This document shows positions 1-13,303 of a DNA stretch of 64,000 bases, piece by piece. Under the pieces are notes generated by a model. That model made no database searches. It saw only the letters and a program-made list of their open reading frames with translations, and was not told the DNA's origin. Both the position numbers and the translations under genes were made by a program. Position 1 is the first letter of the stretch. Every line of letters begins with the position of its first letter. The stretch comes from Procambarus clarkii (Eukaryota; Arthropoda; Malacostraca; Decapoda; Cambaridae), in the NCBI RefSeq assembly GCF_040958095.1, contig NC_091217.1, positions 13,636,354 through 13,700,353 of the forward strand, read 5' to 3'.

Positions 1-3000
1 TAAGGTCGGGTGCTTGTATCCCCCAGTGTTATAGCGTGTAAGGTCTAGTGCTTGTATCCCACAGTGTTGCAGCGTGTAAGGTCTAGTGCTTGTATCCCCC
101 AGTGTTGTAGCGTGTAAGGTCGGGTGCTTGTATCCCACAGTGTTGTAGCGTGTAAGGTATAGTGCTTGTATCCCCCAGTGTTGTAGCGTGTAAGGTCTAG
201 TGCTTGTATCCCACAGTGTTGTAGCGTGTAAGGTCGGGTGCTTGTATCCCACAGTGTTGTAGCGTGTAAGGTCGGGTGCTTGTATCCCCCAGTGTTGTAG
301 CGTGTAAGGTCGGGTGCTTGTATCCCCCAGTGTTGTAGCGTGTAAGGTCTAGTGCTTGTATCCCACAGTGTTGTAGCGTGTAAGGTATAGTGCTTGTATC
401 CCCCAGTGTTGTAGCGTGTAAGGTCGGGTGCTTGTATACCACAGTGTTGCAGCGTGTAAGGTCGGGTGCTTGTATACCACAGTGTTGTAGCGTGTAAGGT
501 CGGGTGCTTGTATCCCACAGTATTGTAGCGTGTAAGGTCGGGTGCTTGTATCCCACAGTGTTGTAGCGTGTAAGGTCTAGTGCTTGTATCCCACAGTATT
601 GTAGCGTGTAAGGTCGGGTGCTTGTATCCCCCAGTGTTGCAGCGTGTAAGGTCCGGTGCTTGTATCCCACAGTGTTGTAGCGTGTAAGGTCGGGTGCTTG
701 TATCCCACAGTGTTGCAGCGTGTAGGGTCGGGTGCTTGTATCCCACAGTGTTGTAGCGTGTAAGGTCGGGTGCTTGTATCCCACAGTGTTGTAGCGTGTA
801 AGGTCGGGTGATTGTATCCCACAGTGTTGTAGCGTGTAAGGTCGGGTGCTTGTATCCCACAGTGTTGTAGCGTGTAAGGTCGGGTGCTTGTATCCCACAG
901 TGTTGCAGCGTGTAGGGTCGGGTGCTTGTATCCCACAGTGTTGTAGCGTGTAAGGTCGGGTGCTTGTATCCCACAGTGTTGCAGCGTGTAAGGTCCGGTG
1001 CGTGTATCCCACAGTGTTGTAGCGTGTAAGGTCGGGTGCTTGTATCCCACAGTGTTGTAGCGTGTAAGGTCGGGTGCTTGTATCCCACAGTGTTGTAGCG
1101 TGTAAGGTCGGGTGCTTGTATCCCCCAGTGTTGTAGCGTGTAAGGTATAGTGCTTGTATCCCCAGTGTTGTAGCGTGTAAGGTCTAGTGCTTGTATCCCA
1201 CAGTGTTGTAGCGTGTAAGGTCGGGTGCTTGTATCCCACAGTGTTGTAGCGTGTAAGGTCGGGTGCTTGTATCCCCCAGTATTGTAGCGTGTAAGGTCGG
1301 GTGCTTGTATCCCCCAGTGTTGCAGCGTGTAAGGTCGGGTGCTTGTATCCCCCAGTGTTGTAGCGTGTAAGGTCGGGTGCTTGTATCCCCCAGTGTTGTA
1401 GCGTGTAAGGTCTGGTGCTTGTATCCCCCAGTGTTGTAGCGTGTAGGGTCTGGTGCTTGTATCCCCCAGTGTTGCAGCGTGTAAGGTCGGGTGCTTGTAT
1501 CCCCCAGTGTTGTAGCGTGTAAGGTCTAGTGCTTGTATCCCACAGTGTTGCAGCGTGTAAGGTTGGGTGCTTGTATCCCCCAGTGTTGTAGCGTGTAAAG
1601 TCTAGTGCTTGTATCCCCCAGTGTTGTAGCGTGTAAAGTCTAGTGCTTGTATCCCCCAGTGTTGTAGCGTGTAAGGTCTAGTGCTTGTATCCCCCAGTGT
1701 TGTAGCGTGTAAGGTCTAGTGCTTGTATCCCCCAGTGTTGTAGCGTGTAAGGTCGGGTGCTTGTATCCCACAGTGTTGTAGCGTGTAAGGTCTAGTGCTT
1801 GTATCCCACAGTGTTGTAGCGTGTAAGGTCTAGTGCTTGTATCCCACAGTTTTGTAGCGTGTAAGGTCTAGTGCTTGTATCCCACAGTGTTGTAGCGTGT
1901 AAGGTCTAGTGCTTGTATCCCACAGTGCTGCAGCGTGTAAGGTCTAGTGCTTGTATCCCACAGTGTTGTAGCGTGTAAGGTCTAGTGCTTGTATCCCCCA
2001 GTGTTGTAGCGTGTAAGGTCGGGTGCTTGTATCCCACAGTGCTGCAGCGTGTAAGGTCTAGTGCTTGTATCCCACAGTGTTGTAGCGTGTAAGGTCTAGT
2101 GCTTGTATCCCACAGTGCTGCAGCGTGTAAGGTCTAGTGCTTGTATCCCACAGTGTTGTAGCGTGTAAGGTCTAGTGCTTGTATCCCCCAGTGTTGCAGC
2201 GTGTAGGGTCGGGTGCTTGTATCCCACAGTGTTGTAGCGTGTAAGGTCTAGTGCTTGTATCCCACAGTGTTGTAGCGTGTAAGGTCGGGTGCTTGTATCC
2301 CACAGTGTTGTAGCGTGTAAGGTCTAGTGCTTGTATCCCACAGTGTTGTAGCGTGTAAGGTCTAGTGCTTGTATCCCACAGTGCTGCAGCGTGTAAGGTC
2401 CGGTGCTTGTATCCCACAGTGTTGCAGCGTGTAAGGTCGGGTGCTTGTATCCCCCAGTGTTGTAGCGTGTAAGGTCTAGTGCTTGTATCCCACAGTGTTG
2501 TAGCGTGTAAGGTCAAGTGCTTGTATCCCACAGTGTTGTAGCGTGTAAGGTCTAGTGCTTGTATCCCCCAGTGTTGTAGCGTGTAAGGTCGGGTGCTTGT
2601 ATCCCCCAGTGTTGTAGCGTGTAAGGTCTAGTGCTTGTATCCCACAGTGTTGTAGCGTGTAAGGTCTAGTGCTTGTATCCCACAGTGTTGCAGCGTGTAA
2701 GGTCGGGTGCTTGTATCCCCCAGTGTTGTAGCGTGTAAGGTCTAGTGCTTGTATCCCACAGTGTTGTAGCGTGTAAGGTCTAGTGCTTGTATCCCACAGT
2801 GTTGCAGCGTGTAAGGTCGGGTGCTTGTATCCCCCAGTGTTGTAGCGTGTAAGGTCTAGTGCTTGTATCCCACAGTGTTGTAGCGTGTAAGGTCTAGTGC
2901 TTGTATCCCCCAGTGTTGCAGCGTGTAAGGTCTAGTGCTTGTATCCCACAGTGCTGCAGCGTGTAAGGTCCGGTGCTTGTATCCCACAGTGTTGCAGCGT

Positions 3001-6000
3001 GTAAGGTCGGGTGCTTGTATCCCCCAGTGTTGTAGCGTGTAAGGTCTAGTGCTTGTATCCCACAGTGTTGTAGCGTGTAAGGTCGGGTGCTTGTATCCCC
3101 CAGTGTTGTAGCGTGTAAGGTCTAGTGCTTGTATCCCACAGTGTTGTAGCGTGTAAGGTCTAGTGCTTGTATCCCACAGTGTTGTAGCGTGTAGGGTCGG
3201 GTGCTTGTATCCCCCAGTGTTGTAGCGTGTAAGGTCTAGTGCTTGTATCCCACAGTGTTGTAGCGTGTAAGGTCTAGTGCTTGTATCCCACAGTGTTGTA
3301 GCGTGTAAGGTCTAGTGCTTGTATCCCACAGTGTTGTAGCGTGTAAGGTCTAGTGCTTGTATCCCACAGTGTTGTAGCGTGTAAGGTCGGGTGCTTGTAT
3401 CCCACAGTGTTGCAGCGTGTAAGGTCTAGTGCTTGTATCCCCCAGTGTTGTAGCGTGTAAGGTCGGGTGCTTGTATCCCCCAGTGTTGTAGCGTGTAAGG
3501 TCTAGTGCTTGTATCCCACAGTGTTGTAGCGTGTAAGGTATAGTGCTTGTATCCCCCAGTGTTGTAGCGTGTAAGGTCTAGTGCTTGTATCCCACAGTGT
3601 TGTAGCGTGTAAGGTCGGGTGCTTGTATCCCACAGTGTTGTAGCGTGTAAGGTCGGGTGCTTGTATCCCCCAGTGTTATAGCGTGTAAGGTCTAGTGCTT
3701 GTATCCCACAGTGTTGCAGCGTGTAAGGTCTAGTGCTTGTATCCCCCAGTGTTGTAGCGTGTAAGGTCGGGTGCTTGTATCCCACAGTGTTGTAGCGTGT
3801 AAGGTATAGTGATTGTATCCCCCAGTGTTGTAGCGTGTAAGGTCTAGTGCTTGTATCCCACAGTGTTGTAGCGTGTAAGGTCGGGTGCTTGTATCCCACA
3901 GTGTTGTAGCGTGTAAGGTCGGGTGCTTGTATCCCCCAGTGTTGTAGCGTGTAAGGTCGGGTGCTTGTATCCCCCAGTGTTGTAGCGTGTAAGGTCTAGT
4001 GCTTGTATCCCACAGTGTTGTAGCGTGTAAGGTATAGTGCTTGTATCCCCCAGTGTTGTAGCGTGTAAGGTCGGGTGCTTGTATACCACAGTGTTGCAGC
4101 GTGTAAGGTCGGGTGCTTGTATACCACAGTGTTGTAGCGTGTAAGGTCGGGTGCTTGTATCCCACAGTATTGTAGCGTGTAAGGTCGGGTGCTTGTATCC
4201 CACAGTGTTGTAGCGTGTAAGGTCTAGTGCTTGTATCCCACAGTATTGTAGCGTGTAAGGTCGGGTGCTTGTATCCCCCAGTGTTGCAGCGTGTAAGGTC
4301 CGGTGCTTGTATCCCACAGTGTTGTAGCGTGTAAGGTCGGGTGCTTGTATCCCACAGTGTTGCAGCGTGTAGGGTCGGGTGCTTGTATCCCACAGTGTTG
4401 TAGCGTGTAAGGTCGGGTGCTTGTATCCCACAGTGTTGTAGCGTGTAAGGTCGGGTGCTTGTATCCCACAGTGTTGCAGCGTGTAGGGTCGGGTGCTTGT
4501 ATCCCACAGTGTTGTAGCGTGTAAGGTCGGGTGCTTGTATCCCACAGTGTTGTAGCGTGTAAGGTCGGGTGCTTGTATCCCCCAGTGTTGTAGCGTGTAA
4601 GGTATAGTGCTTGTATCCCCAGTGTTGTAGCGTGTAAGGTCTAGTGCTTGTATCCCACAGTGTTGTAGCGTGTAAGGTCGGGTGCTTGTATCCCACAGTG
4701 TTGTAGCGTGTAAGGTCGGGTGCTTGTATCCCCCAGTATTGTAGCATGTAAGGTCGGGTGCTTGTATCCCCCAGTGTTGCAGCGTGTAAGGTCGGGTGCT
4801 TGTATCCCCCAGTGTTGTAGCGTGTAAGGTCGGGTGCTTGTATCCCCCAGTGTTGTAGCGTGTAAGGTCTGGTGCTTGTATCCCCCAGTGTTGTAGCGTG
4901 TAGGGTCTGGTGCTTGTATCCCCCAGTGTTGCAGCGTGTAAGGTCGGGTGCTTGTATCCCCCAGTGTTGTAGCGTGTAAGGTCTAGTGCTTGTATCCCCC
5001 AGTGTTGCAGCGTGTAAGGTCGGGTGCTTGTATCCCCCAGTGTTGTAGCGTGTAAGGTCGGGTGCTTGTATCCCCCAGTGTTGTAGCGTGTAAGGTATAG
5101 TGCTTGTATCCCCCAGTGTTGTAGCGTGTAAGGTCGGGTGCTTGTATCCCCCAGTGTTCCAGCATGTAAGGTCGGGTGCTTGTATCCCCCAGTGTTCCAG
5201 CGTGTAAGGTCGGGTGCTTGTATCCCCCAGTGTTGCAGCGTGTAAGGTCGGGTGCTTGTACCCCACAGTGTTGTAGCGTGTAAGGTCGGGAGCTTGTATC
5301 CCCCAGTGTTCCAGCGTGTAAGGTCGGGTGCTTGTATCCCCCAGTGTTCCAGCGTGTAAGGTCGGGTGCTTGTATCCCCCAGTGTTCCAGCGTGTAAGGT
5401 CGGGTGCTTGTATCCCCCAGTGTTCCAGCGTGTAAGGTCGGGTGCTTGTATCCCCCAGTGTTCCAGCGTGTAAGGTCGGGTGCTTGTAACCCCCAGTGTT
5501 CCAGCGTGTAAGGTCGGGTGCTTGTATCCCCCAGTGTTCCAGCGTGTAAGGTCGGGTGCTTGTATCCCCCAGTGTTCCAGCGTGTAAGGTCGGGTGCTTG
5601 CATCCCCCAGTGTTCCAGCGTGTAAGGTCGGGTACTTGTATCCCCCAGTGTTCCAGCGTGTAAGGTCGGGTGCTTGTATCCCCCAGTGTTCCAGCGTGTA
5701 AGGTCGGGTGCTTGTATCCCCCAGTGTTCCAGCGTGTAAGGTCGGGTGCTTGTATCCCCCAGTGTTCCAGCGTGTAAGGTCGGGTGCTTGTAACCCCCAG
5801 TGTTCCAGCGTGTAAGGTCGGGTGCTTGTATCCCCCAGTGTTCCAGCGTGTAAGGTCGGGTGCTTGTATCCCCCAGTGTTGTAGCGTTTAAGGTCGGGTG
5901 CTTGTATCCCCCAGTGTTCCAGCATGTAAGGTCGGGTGCTTGTATCCCCCAGTGTTCCAGCGTGTAAGGTCGGGTGCTTGTATCCCCCAGTGTTCCAGCG

Positions 6001-6590
6001 TGTAAGGTCGGGTGCTTGTATCCCCCAGTGTTGTAGCGTGTAAGGTCGGGTGCTTGTATCCCCCAGTGTTGCAGCGTGTAAGGTCGGGTGCTTGTATCCC
6101 CCAGTGTTGTAGCGTGTAAGGTCTAGTGCTTGTATCCCCCAGTGTTGTAGCGTGTAAGGTCTGGTGCTTGTATTCCACAGTGTTGCAGCGTTTAAGGTCG
6201 GGTGCTTGTATCCCCCAGTGTTGTAGCGTGTAAGGTCTGGTGCTTGTATCCCACAGTGTTGCAGCGTGTAAGGTCTAGTGCTTGTATCCCACAGTGTTGT
6301 AGCGTGTAGGGTCGGGTGCTTGTATCCCCCAGTGTTGCAGCGTGTAAGGTCGGGTGCTTGTATCCCCCAGTGTTGCAGCGTGTAAGGTCGGGTGCTTGTA
6401 TCCCCAGTGTTGTAGCGTGTAGGGTCGGGTGCTTGTATCCCACAGTGTTGCAGCGTGTAGGGTCGGGTGCTTGTATCCCCCAGTGTTGCAGCGTGTAAGG
6501 TCGGGTGCTTGTATCCCCAGTGTTGTAGCGTGTAGGGTCGGGTGCTTGTATCCCCCAGTGTTGCAGCGTGTAAGGTCGGGTGCTTGTATC
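1..6590. repeat. 38-bp minisatellite array (~173 copies)
   Basis: A tandem array with a 38-bp period fills the first 6.6 kb and is cut by the left window edge. Each unit contains GCGTGTAAGGT, GTGCTTGTATCCC and CAGTGTT. Variable sites inside the unit (CGGG/CTAG/ATAG/CCGG after AAGGT, CACAG/CCCAG, TTGTAG/TTGCAG/TTCCAG) define unit types. A few units are 37 bp. Because 38 is not a multiple of 3, three units make one 38-residue peptide repeat. The long open frames on the minus strand (347 to 693 codons) follow from the absence of stops in the unit and are not genes. The array ends abruptly at 6590 in non-repetitive DNA. Confidence 0.97.
5155..6030. repeat. TTCCAG subfamily block inside the 38-bp array
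   Basis: Nearly every unit here carries TTCCAG instead of TTGTAG/TTGCAG, together with CGGG and CCCAG. The variant is almost absent elsewhere in the array. This looks like a local, recent expansion of one unit type of roughly 20 copies. Confidence 0.85.
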
Positions 6591-6676
6591 AATATCTCAC
6601 ACCAAACTTGTCATGCAAGCCGCGGCCATCAACCAGCGTTATTTTTAGAACACAACTCCCAAACTCTTGTTATGTA

Positions 6677-7017
6677 CGTGGTGGACCCGGTGGTGGGCGG
6701 CAGCTGGTGGACCCGGTGGAGGACGGCAGCTGGTGGACCCGGTGGGGGGCGGCAGCTGGTGCACCTGGTGGGGGGCGGCAGCTGGTGGACCCGGTGGTGG
6801 ACGGCAGCTGGTGGACCCGGTGGTGGACGGCAGCTGGTGGACCCGGTGGTGGGCGGCAGCTGGTGGACCCGGTGGTGGGCGGCAGCTGGTGGACCCGGTG
6901 GTGGGCGGCAGCTGGTGGACCTGGTGGGGGGCGGCAGCTGGTGCACCTGGTGGGGGGCGGCAGCTGGTGGACCCGGTGGTGGACGGCAGCTGGTGGACCC
7001 GGTGGTGGGCGGCAGCT
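6677..7017. repeat. 26-bp minisatellite (~13 copies)
   Basis: The unit is built from GGCGGCAGCTGGTG and GACCCGGTGGTG, period 26 bp, with a few A/G and C/T variants. The overlapping open frames on both strands are repeat artefacts (three units make one 26-residue period). Confidence 0.93.
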
Positions 7018-7028
7018 CCACACTACTG

Positions 7029-9391
7029 CTGAGGGGCTCCTTGACCCTCACCCCCCCTCCAACACCGCTGACCTTGACCCTCACCCCCCCTCCAACACCG
7101 CTGACCTTGACCCTCACCCCCCCTCCAACACCGCTGACCTTGACCCTCACCCCCCCCCTCCAACACACCGCTGACCTTCACCCTCACCCCCCCCCCTCCA
7201 ACACCGCTGACCTTGACCCTCACCCCCCCTCCAACACACCGCTGACCTTGACCCTCACCCTCACCCCCTCCCCTCCAACACCGCTGACCTTGACCCTCAC
7301 CCCCCCCCTTCAACATACCACTGACCTTGACCCTCACCCCCCCCTCCAACACACCGCTGACCTTGACCCTCACCCCCCCCTCCAACACCGCTGACATTGA
7401 CCCTCACCCCCCCTCCAACACACCGCTGACCTTGACCCTCCCCCCCCTCCAACACACCGCTGACCTTGACCCTCACCCCCCCCCTCCAACACACCACTGA
7501 CCTTGACCCTCACCCCCTCCAACACCGCTGACCTTGACCCTCACCCCCCCCCTCCAACACCGCTGACCTTGACCCTCACCCCCCCCCCCCTCCAACACCG
7601 CTGACATTGACCCTCACCCCCCCCCTCCAACACCGCTGACATTCACCCTCACCCCCCTCCAACACACCACTGACCTTGACCCTCACCCCCCCCTCCAACA
7701 CACCGCTGACCTTGACCCTCACCCCCCCCCCTCCAACACACCGCTGACATTGACCCTCACCCCCCTCCAACACACCACTGACCTTGACCCTCACCCCCCC
7801 CCTCCAACACACCGCTGACCTTGACCCTCACCCCCCCCTCCAACACCGCTGACCTTGACCCTCACCCCCCCCTCCAACACCGCTGACCTTGACCCTCACT
7901 CCCCCCTCCAACACACCACTGACCTTGACCCTCACCCCCCCTCCAACACCGCTGACCTTGACCCTCACCCCCCCCCCTCCAACACCACTGACCTTGACCC
8001 TCACCCCCCCTCCAACACACAACTGACCTTGACCCTTACCCCCCCCCTCCAACACACCGCTGACCTTGTCCCTCACCCCCCCCTCCAACACACCGCTGAC
8101 CTTGACCCTCACCCCCCCCTCCAACACACCGCTGACCTTGACCCTCACCCCCCCCTCCAACACACCGCTGACCTTGACCCTCACCCCCCCCCTCCAACAC
8201 ACCGCTGACCTTGACCCTCACCCCCCCCCTCCAACACACCGCTGACCTTGACCCTCACCACCCCCCCTCCAACACACCGCTGACCTTGACCCTCACCCCC
8301 CCCCCTCCAACACACCGCTGACCTTGACCCTCACCCCCCCCTTCCAACACACCGCTGACCTTGACCCTCACCACCCCCCCTCCAACACACCGCTGACCTT
8401 GACCCTCACCCCCCCCTCCAACACACCGCTGACCTTGACCCTCACCACCCCCCCTCCAACACACCGCTGACCTTGACCCTCACCCCCCCTCCAACACACC
8501 GCTGACCTTGACCCTCACCCCCCCTCCAACACACCGCTGACCTTGACCCTCACCCCCCCTCCAACACACCGCTGACCTTGACCCTCAACCCCCCCTCCAA
8601 CAACGCTGACCTTGACCCTCACCCCCCCCCCTCCAACACACCGCTGACCTTGACCCTCACCCCCCCCTCCAACACACCGCTGACCTTGACCCTCACCCCC
8701 CCTCCAACACACCGCTGACCTTGACCCTCACCCCCCCCTCCAACACACCGCTGACCTTGACCCTCACCACCCCCCCTCCAACACACCGCTGACCTTGACC
8801 CTCACCCCCCCTCCAACACACCGCTGACCTTGACCCTCACCCCCCCTCCAACACACCGCTGACCTTGACCCTCACCCCCCCCCCTCCAACACACCGCTGA
8901 CCTTGACCCTCACCACCCCCCCTCCAACACACCGCTGACCTTGACCCTCACCCCCCCCTCCAACACACCGCTGACCTTGACCCTCACCCCCCCTCCAACA
9001 CACCGCTGACCTTGACCCTCACCCCCCCCTCCAACACACCGCTGACCTTGACCCTCACCCCCCCTCCAACACACCGCTGACCTTGACCCTCACCCCCCCC
9101 CCTCCAACACACCGCTGACCTTCAACACTCACCCCCCCCTCCAACACACCGCTGACCTTGACCCTCACCACCCCCCCTCCAACACACCGCTGACCTTGAC
9201 CCTCACCCCCCCTCCAACACACCGCTGACCTTGACCCTCACCACCCCCCCTCCAACACACCGCTGACCTTGACCCTCACCCCCCCTCCAACACACCGCTG
9301 ACCTTGACCCTCACCCCCCCCTCCAACACACCGCTGACCTTGACCCTCACCCCCCCCCCTCCAACACACCGCTGACCTTCAACACTCACCC
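7029..9391. repeat. ~35-bp C-rich minisatellite (~65-70 copies)
   Basis: The unit is GCTGACCTTGACCCTCA followed by a C run of 5 to 10, then CTCCAACAC(AC)C. Unit length varies with the C-run length and with one or two AC dinucleotides, and some units have CACCACCCC. The last units change to TTCAACACTCA. The C runs give strong strand asymmetry. Confidence 0.93.
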
Positions 9392-9440
9392 CTCGACCGA
9401 TCAATAAGTTACAGGTGAGAGGGGAGATTCACGTCCGTAC

Positions 9441-11032
9441 ACCACCACCACCAGTTACACCACCACCACCACCAGTTACACCACCACCAGTTACACCACC
9501 ACCAGTTACACCACCACCAGTTACACCACCACCAGTTACACCACCACCAGTTATACCACCACCAGTTATACCACCACCAGTTACACCACCACCAGTTACA
9601 CCACCACCAGTTACACCACCACCAGTTACACCACCACCAGTTATACCACCACCAGTTATACCACCACCAGTTATACCACCACCAGTTACACCACCACCAG
9701 TTACACCACCACCAGTTACACCACCACCACCACCAGTTACACCACCACCAGTTACACCACCACCACCACCAGTTACACCACCACCAGTTACACCACCACC
9801 ACCACCAGTTACACCACCACCACCACCAGTTACACCACCACCAGTTACACCACCACCACCACCAGTTACACCACCACCACCACCACCAACAGTTACACCA
9901 CCACCACCACCACCAACAGTTACACCACCACCACCACCACCAACAGTTACACCACCACCACCACCACCAACAGTTACACCACCACCACCACCACCAACAG
10001 TTACACCACCACCACCAACAGTTACACCACCACCACCAAAAGTTACACCACCACCACCAACAGTTACACCACCACCACCACCAACAGTTACACCACCACC
10101 ACCACCATTAACAGTTACACCACCACCACCAACAGTTACACCACCACCACCAACAGTTACACCACCACCGCCACCACCAACAGTTACACCACCACCACCA
10201 ACAGTTACACCACCACCACCACCAACAGTTACACCACCAACAGTTACACCACCACCACCAACAGTTACACCACCACCACCACCAGTTACACCACCACCAC
10301 CACCAACAGTTACACCACCACCACCAACAGTTACACCACCACCACCAACAGTTACACCACCACCAGTTACACCACCACCACCACCACCACCAGTTACACC
10401 ACCACCACCACCAGTTACACCACCACCACCACCAGTTACACCACCACCACCAACAGTTACGCCACCACCAGTTACACCACCACCAACAGTTACACCACCA
10501 CCACCATTACCAACAGTTACACCACCACCATCAACAGTTACACCACCACCACCACCAGTTACACCACCACCACCACCACCACCACCAGTTACACCACCAC
10601 CACCACCAGTTACACCACCACCACCAACAACAGTTACACCACCACCAACAGTTACACCACCACCACCACCAGTTACACCACCACCACCACCACCACCACC
10701 AGTTACACCACCACCAGTTACACCACCACCAACAGTTACACCACCACCAACAGTTACACCACCACCAACAGTTACACCACCACCAACAGTTACACCACCA
10801 CCAACAGTTACACCACCACCACCACCAACAGTTACACCACCACCACCACCACCAGTTACACCACCACCAACAGTTACACCACCACCAGTTACACCACCAC
10901 CACCAGTTACACCACCACCAACAGTTACACCACCTCCAGTTACACCACCACCACCAACAGTTACACCACCACCACCACCACCACCAACAGTTACACCACC
11001 ACCAGTTACACCACCACCACCAACAGTTACAC
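9441..11032. repeat. (CCA)n/GTTACA variable repeat, segment 1
   Basis: Runs of CCA of varying length alternate with AGTTACA or ACAGTTACA; a TATA variant (GTTATACCA) is clustered at about 9550-9680. The period is always a multiple of 3, so open frames encoding PPPVTPPP-type or VTGGG-type peptides run through on both strands. There is no sign of a real start or signal peptide, so this is not treated as coding. The array is interrupted at 11032 by a solo LTR and continues at 12327. Confidence 0.93.
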
Positions 11033-12326
11033 TGTAACACTGTAAAAGTGTTTGGTTTAGGTTAATACATACATAGAGTACATGAGTCACAGACAAGGAT
11101 CGGAGAGGCGCCAGTTGTCTGCCTGAGATCTCACACCTCTAACCGTTAACGACCCCAAGTGACCTGAGGTCAGATCATGAGAATTTCACCTTGCTTCCGC
11201 TAAGCGTATAATTGGAGCCGGGTAGCCTTCAAACATGCCGACGTTTAAGGAGTGGCTTGGTAGAGCCGGAGGCTATCTACTTGTGGGCGGAGTTAGCTAC
11301 TAGGTTCCCCAATATAAACTCGGAGAGCTATCGAGCATTAAGCAATAGGAGACCGGCCAGCGGAGCAGAGCAGAGGCCAGCCGTCGAGATAGGCCGTCAC
11401 CAGACGGGGGGTGACGCTGCCTGAAAATTGCAGACCCCCCCCCCTCTCTCTATTCAACTTAGACTCAGTCCTCGGTGAGTGAACATTTAGGTGACTTGGT
11501 CGTGTTTACATATGTTGTGTGATGATCAGGGGCAGTCAAGTTGTAGGGTTCTCGAATTCTTGGATGATGACTCACTTTGCATATTAAACTGGAACATTTC
11601 AATTGAATTGCTAAATTATGATACTTCATGGGAAATATAATTATGAATTTATTATTTAAATTGTGTTTAACTTTGTTCCCTAGAGCTTTGAGTTGAGGTG
11701 AGAAAGCCTCTGTGGTTACTGGTTTCATGGTGTAGAATGAGTACATGATAAAGATGGGACCATACTAATAATGAACTCATGATAACATCCTTTGAGAATT
11801 TTGTGATACAGGCAAGTTCCATTCCTTGTCTTGTATGTAATGATCATGAATGGATGGTGGCAGCATTTCGTCTTCTACTATCTACTCTTCTACTTCTACC
11901 TATCTACACCTCTCCCTCCACCCTTCTCTAAACTCTCACTTTCAACTAATGACCCTTCTCGCTCCTCCCACCTCTCTGCCTCTCACCCCAAACCCTCACT
12001 AATTACTTCACTATTCATTTCTTTCCTTTCGTTTTCACTTATACGTTTGTGGCAGTGATTATGTATTCTAGAGTTCTCTCTAGAGTTTCGGGTAACTGAT
12101 CAGGTGACGGCGCCTTGTAGTCGTAGCACCTAGGTAGTCAAATACCTAGGTTACAAGGTGTTGAACGAGAGAGGTTGTCTTAGGAACTCTGGAGGTGCTC
12201 TAGAATAGTTAGCTAACTGGGGACGGGATAACGGACTAGAGAGAGCTGTTTCCCCCGGCCTCGTTAGTTAACTGGGGGGTGGAATAATGGACAAGATAGA
12301 GCTATTTCCCCCCACCCCCCGTTACA
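11033..12326 (+). mobile_element. Solo LTR, 1294 bp, inserted in the CCA/GTTACA array
   Basis: The element starts TGTAAC and ends GTTACA, a perfect 6-bp terminal inverted repeat of the TG...CA type. It is flanked by a 4-bp duplication ACAC (11029-11032 and 12327-12330). Removing the element plus one ACAC restores an uninterrupted repeat unit. A TATA-like AATATAAACT at about 11310 suggests a promoter on the plus strand. There is no internal region, primer-binding site or coding sequence, so this is a solo LTR left by LTR-LTR recombination. A 4-bp duplication fits Gypsy-type integrases, but the family is inferred. Confidence 0.85.
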
Positions 12327-13303
12327 ACACCACCACCACCAACAGTTACACCACCACCACCACCAACAGTTACACCACCACCACCACCACCACCAACAGT
12401 TACACCACCACCACCACCACCACCAACAGTTACACCACCACCACCACCACCACCAACAGTTACACCACCACCACCACCAACAGTTACACCACCACCACCA
12501 CCAGTTACACCACCACCACCACCAGTTACACCACCACCACCACCACCAGTTACACCACCACCACCACCAGTTACACCACCACCACCACCAGTTACACCAC
12601 CACCAACAGTTACACCACCACCACCACCAGTTACAGCACCACCACCACCACCAGTTACACCACCACCACCACCAGTTACACCACCACCACCAACAACAGT
12701 TACACCACCACCACCACCACCAACAGTTACACCACCACCAGTTACACCACCACCACCACCAGTTACACCACCACCACCAGTTACACCACCACCAACAGTT
12801 ACACCACCACCAACAGTTACACCACCACCACCACCACCAACAGTTACACCACCACCACCACCAGTTACAGCACCACCACCACCACCAGTTACACCACCAC
12901 CACCACCAGTTACACCACCACCACCAACAACAGTTACACCACCACCACCAACAGTTACACCACCACCAGTTACACCACCACCACCACCAGTTACACCACC
13001 ACCACCAGTTACACCACCACCAACAGTTACACCACCTCCAGTTACACCACCACCACCAACAGTTACACCACCACCACCAACAGTTACACCACCACCACCA
13101 ACAGTTACACCACCACCACCAACAGTTACACCACCACCACCAACAGTTACACCACCTCCAGTTACACCACCACCACCAACAGTTACACCACCACCACCAA
13201 CAGTTACACCACCACCACCAACAGTTACACCACCACCACCACCACCAACTGTTACACCACCACCACCAACAGTTACACCACCACCACCACCACCACCAAC
13301 AGT
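12327..13303. repeat. (CCA)n/GTTACA variable repeat, segment 2
   Basis: This is the continuation of the array that begins at 9441, with the same units. A stretch of units including TTACAGCACC and CCAACAACAG recurs at about 12600-12700 and 12850-12940, an internal duplication of roughly 240 bp. The segment ends at the second solo LTR. Confidence 0.93.

Noticed and set aside
1..6590. CRISPR-like array of regular repeats
   Set aside because: There are no spacers: the 38-bp units are directly contiguous, and the context is eukaryotic.
9415..11037. A proline-rich PPPVTPPP protein of 540 codons, resembling extensin or mucin-like proteins
   Set aside because: The same array is split by two LTRs without effect on structure, the opposite strand is equally open, and no signal peptide or unique domain flanks it.
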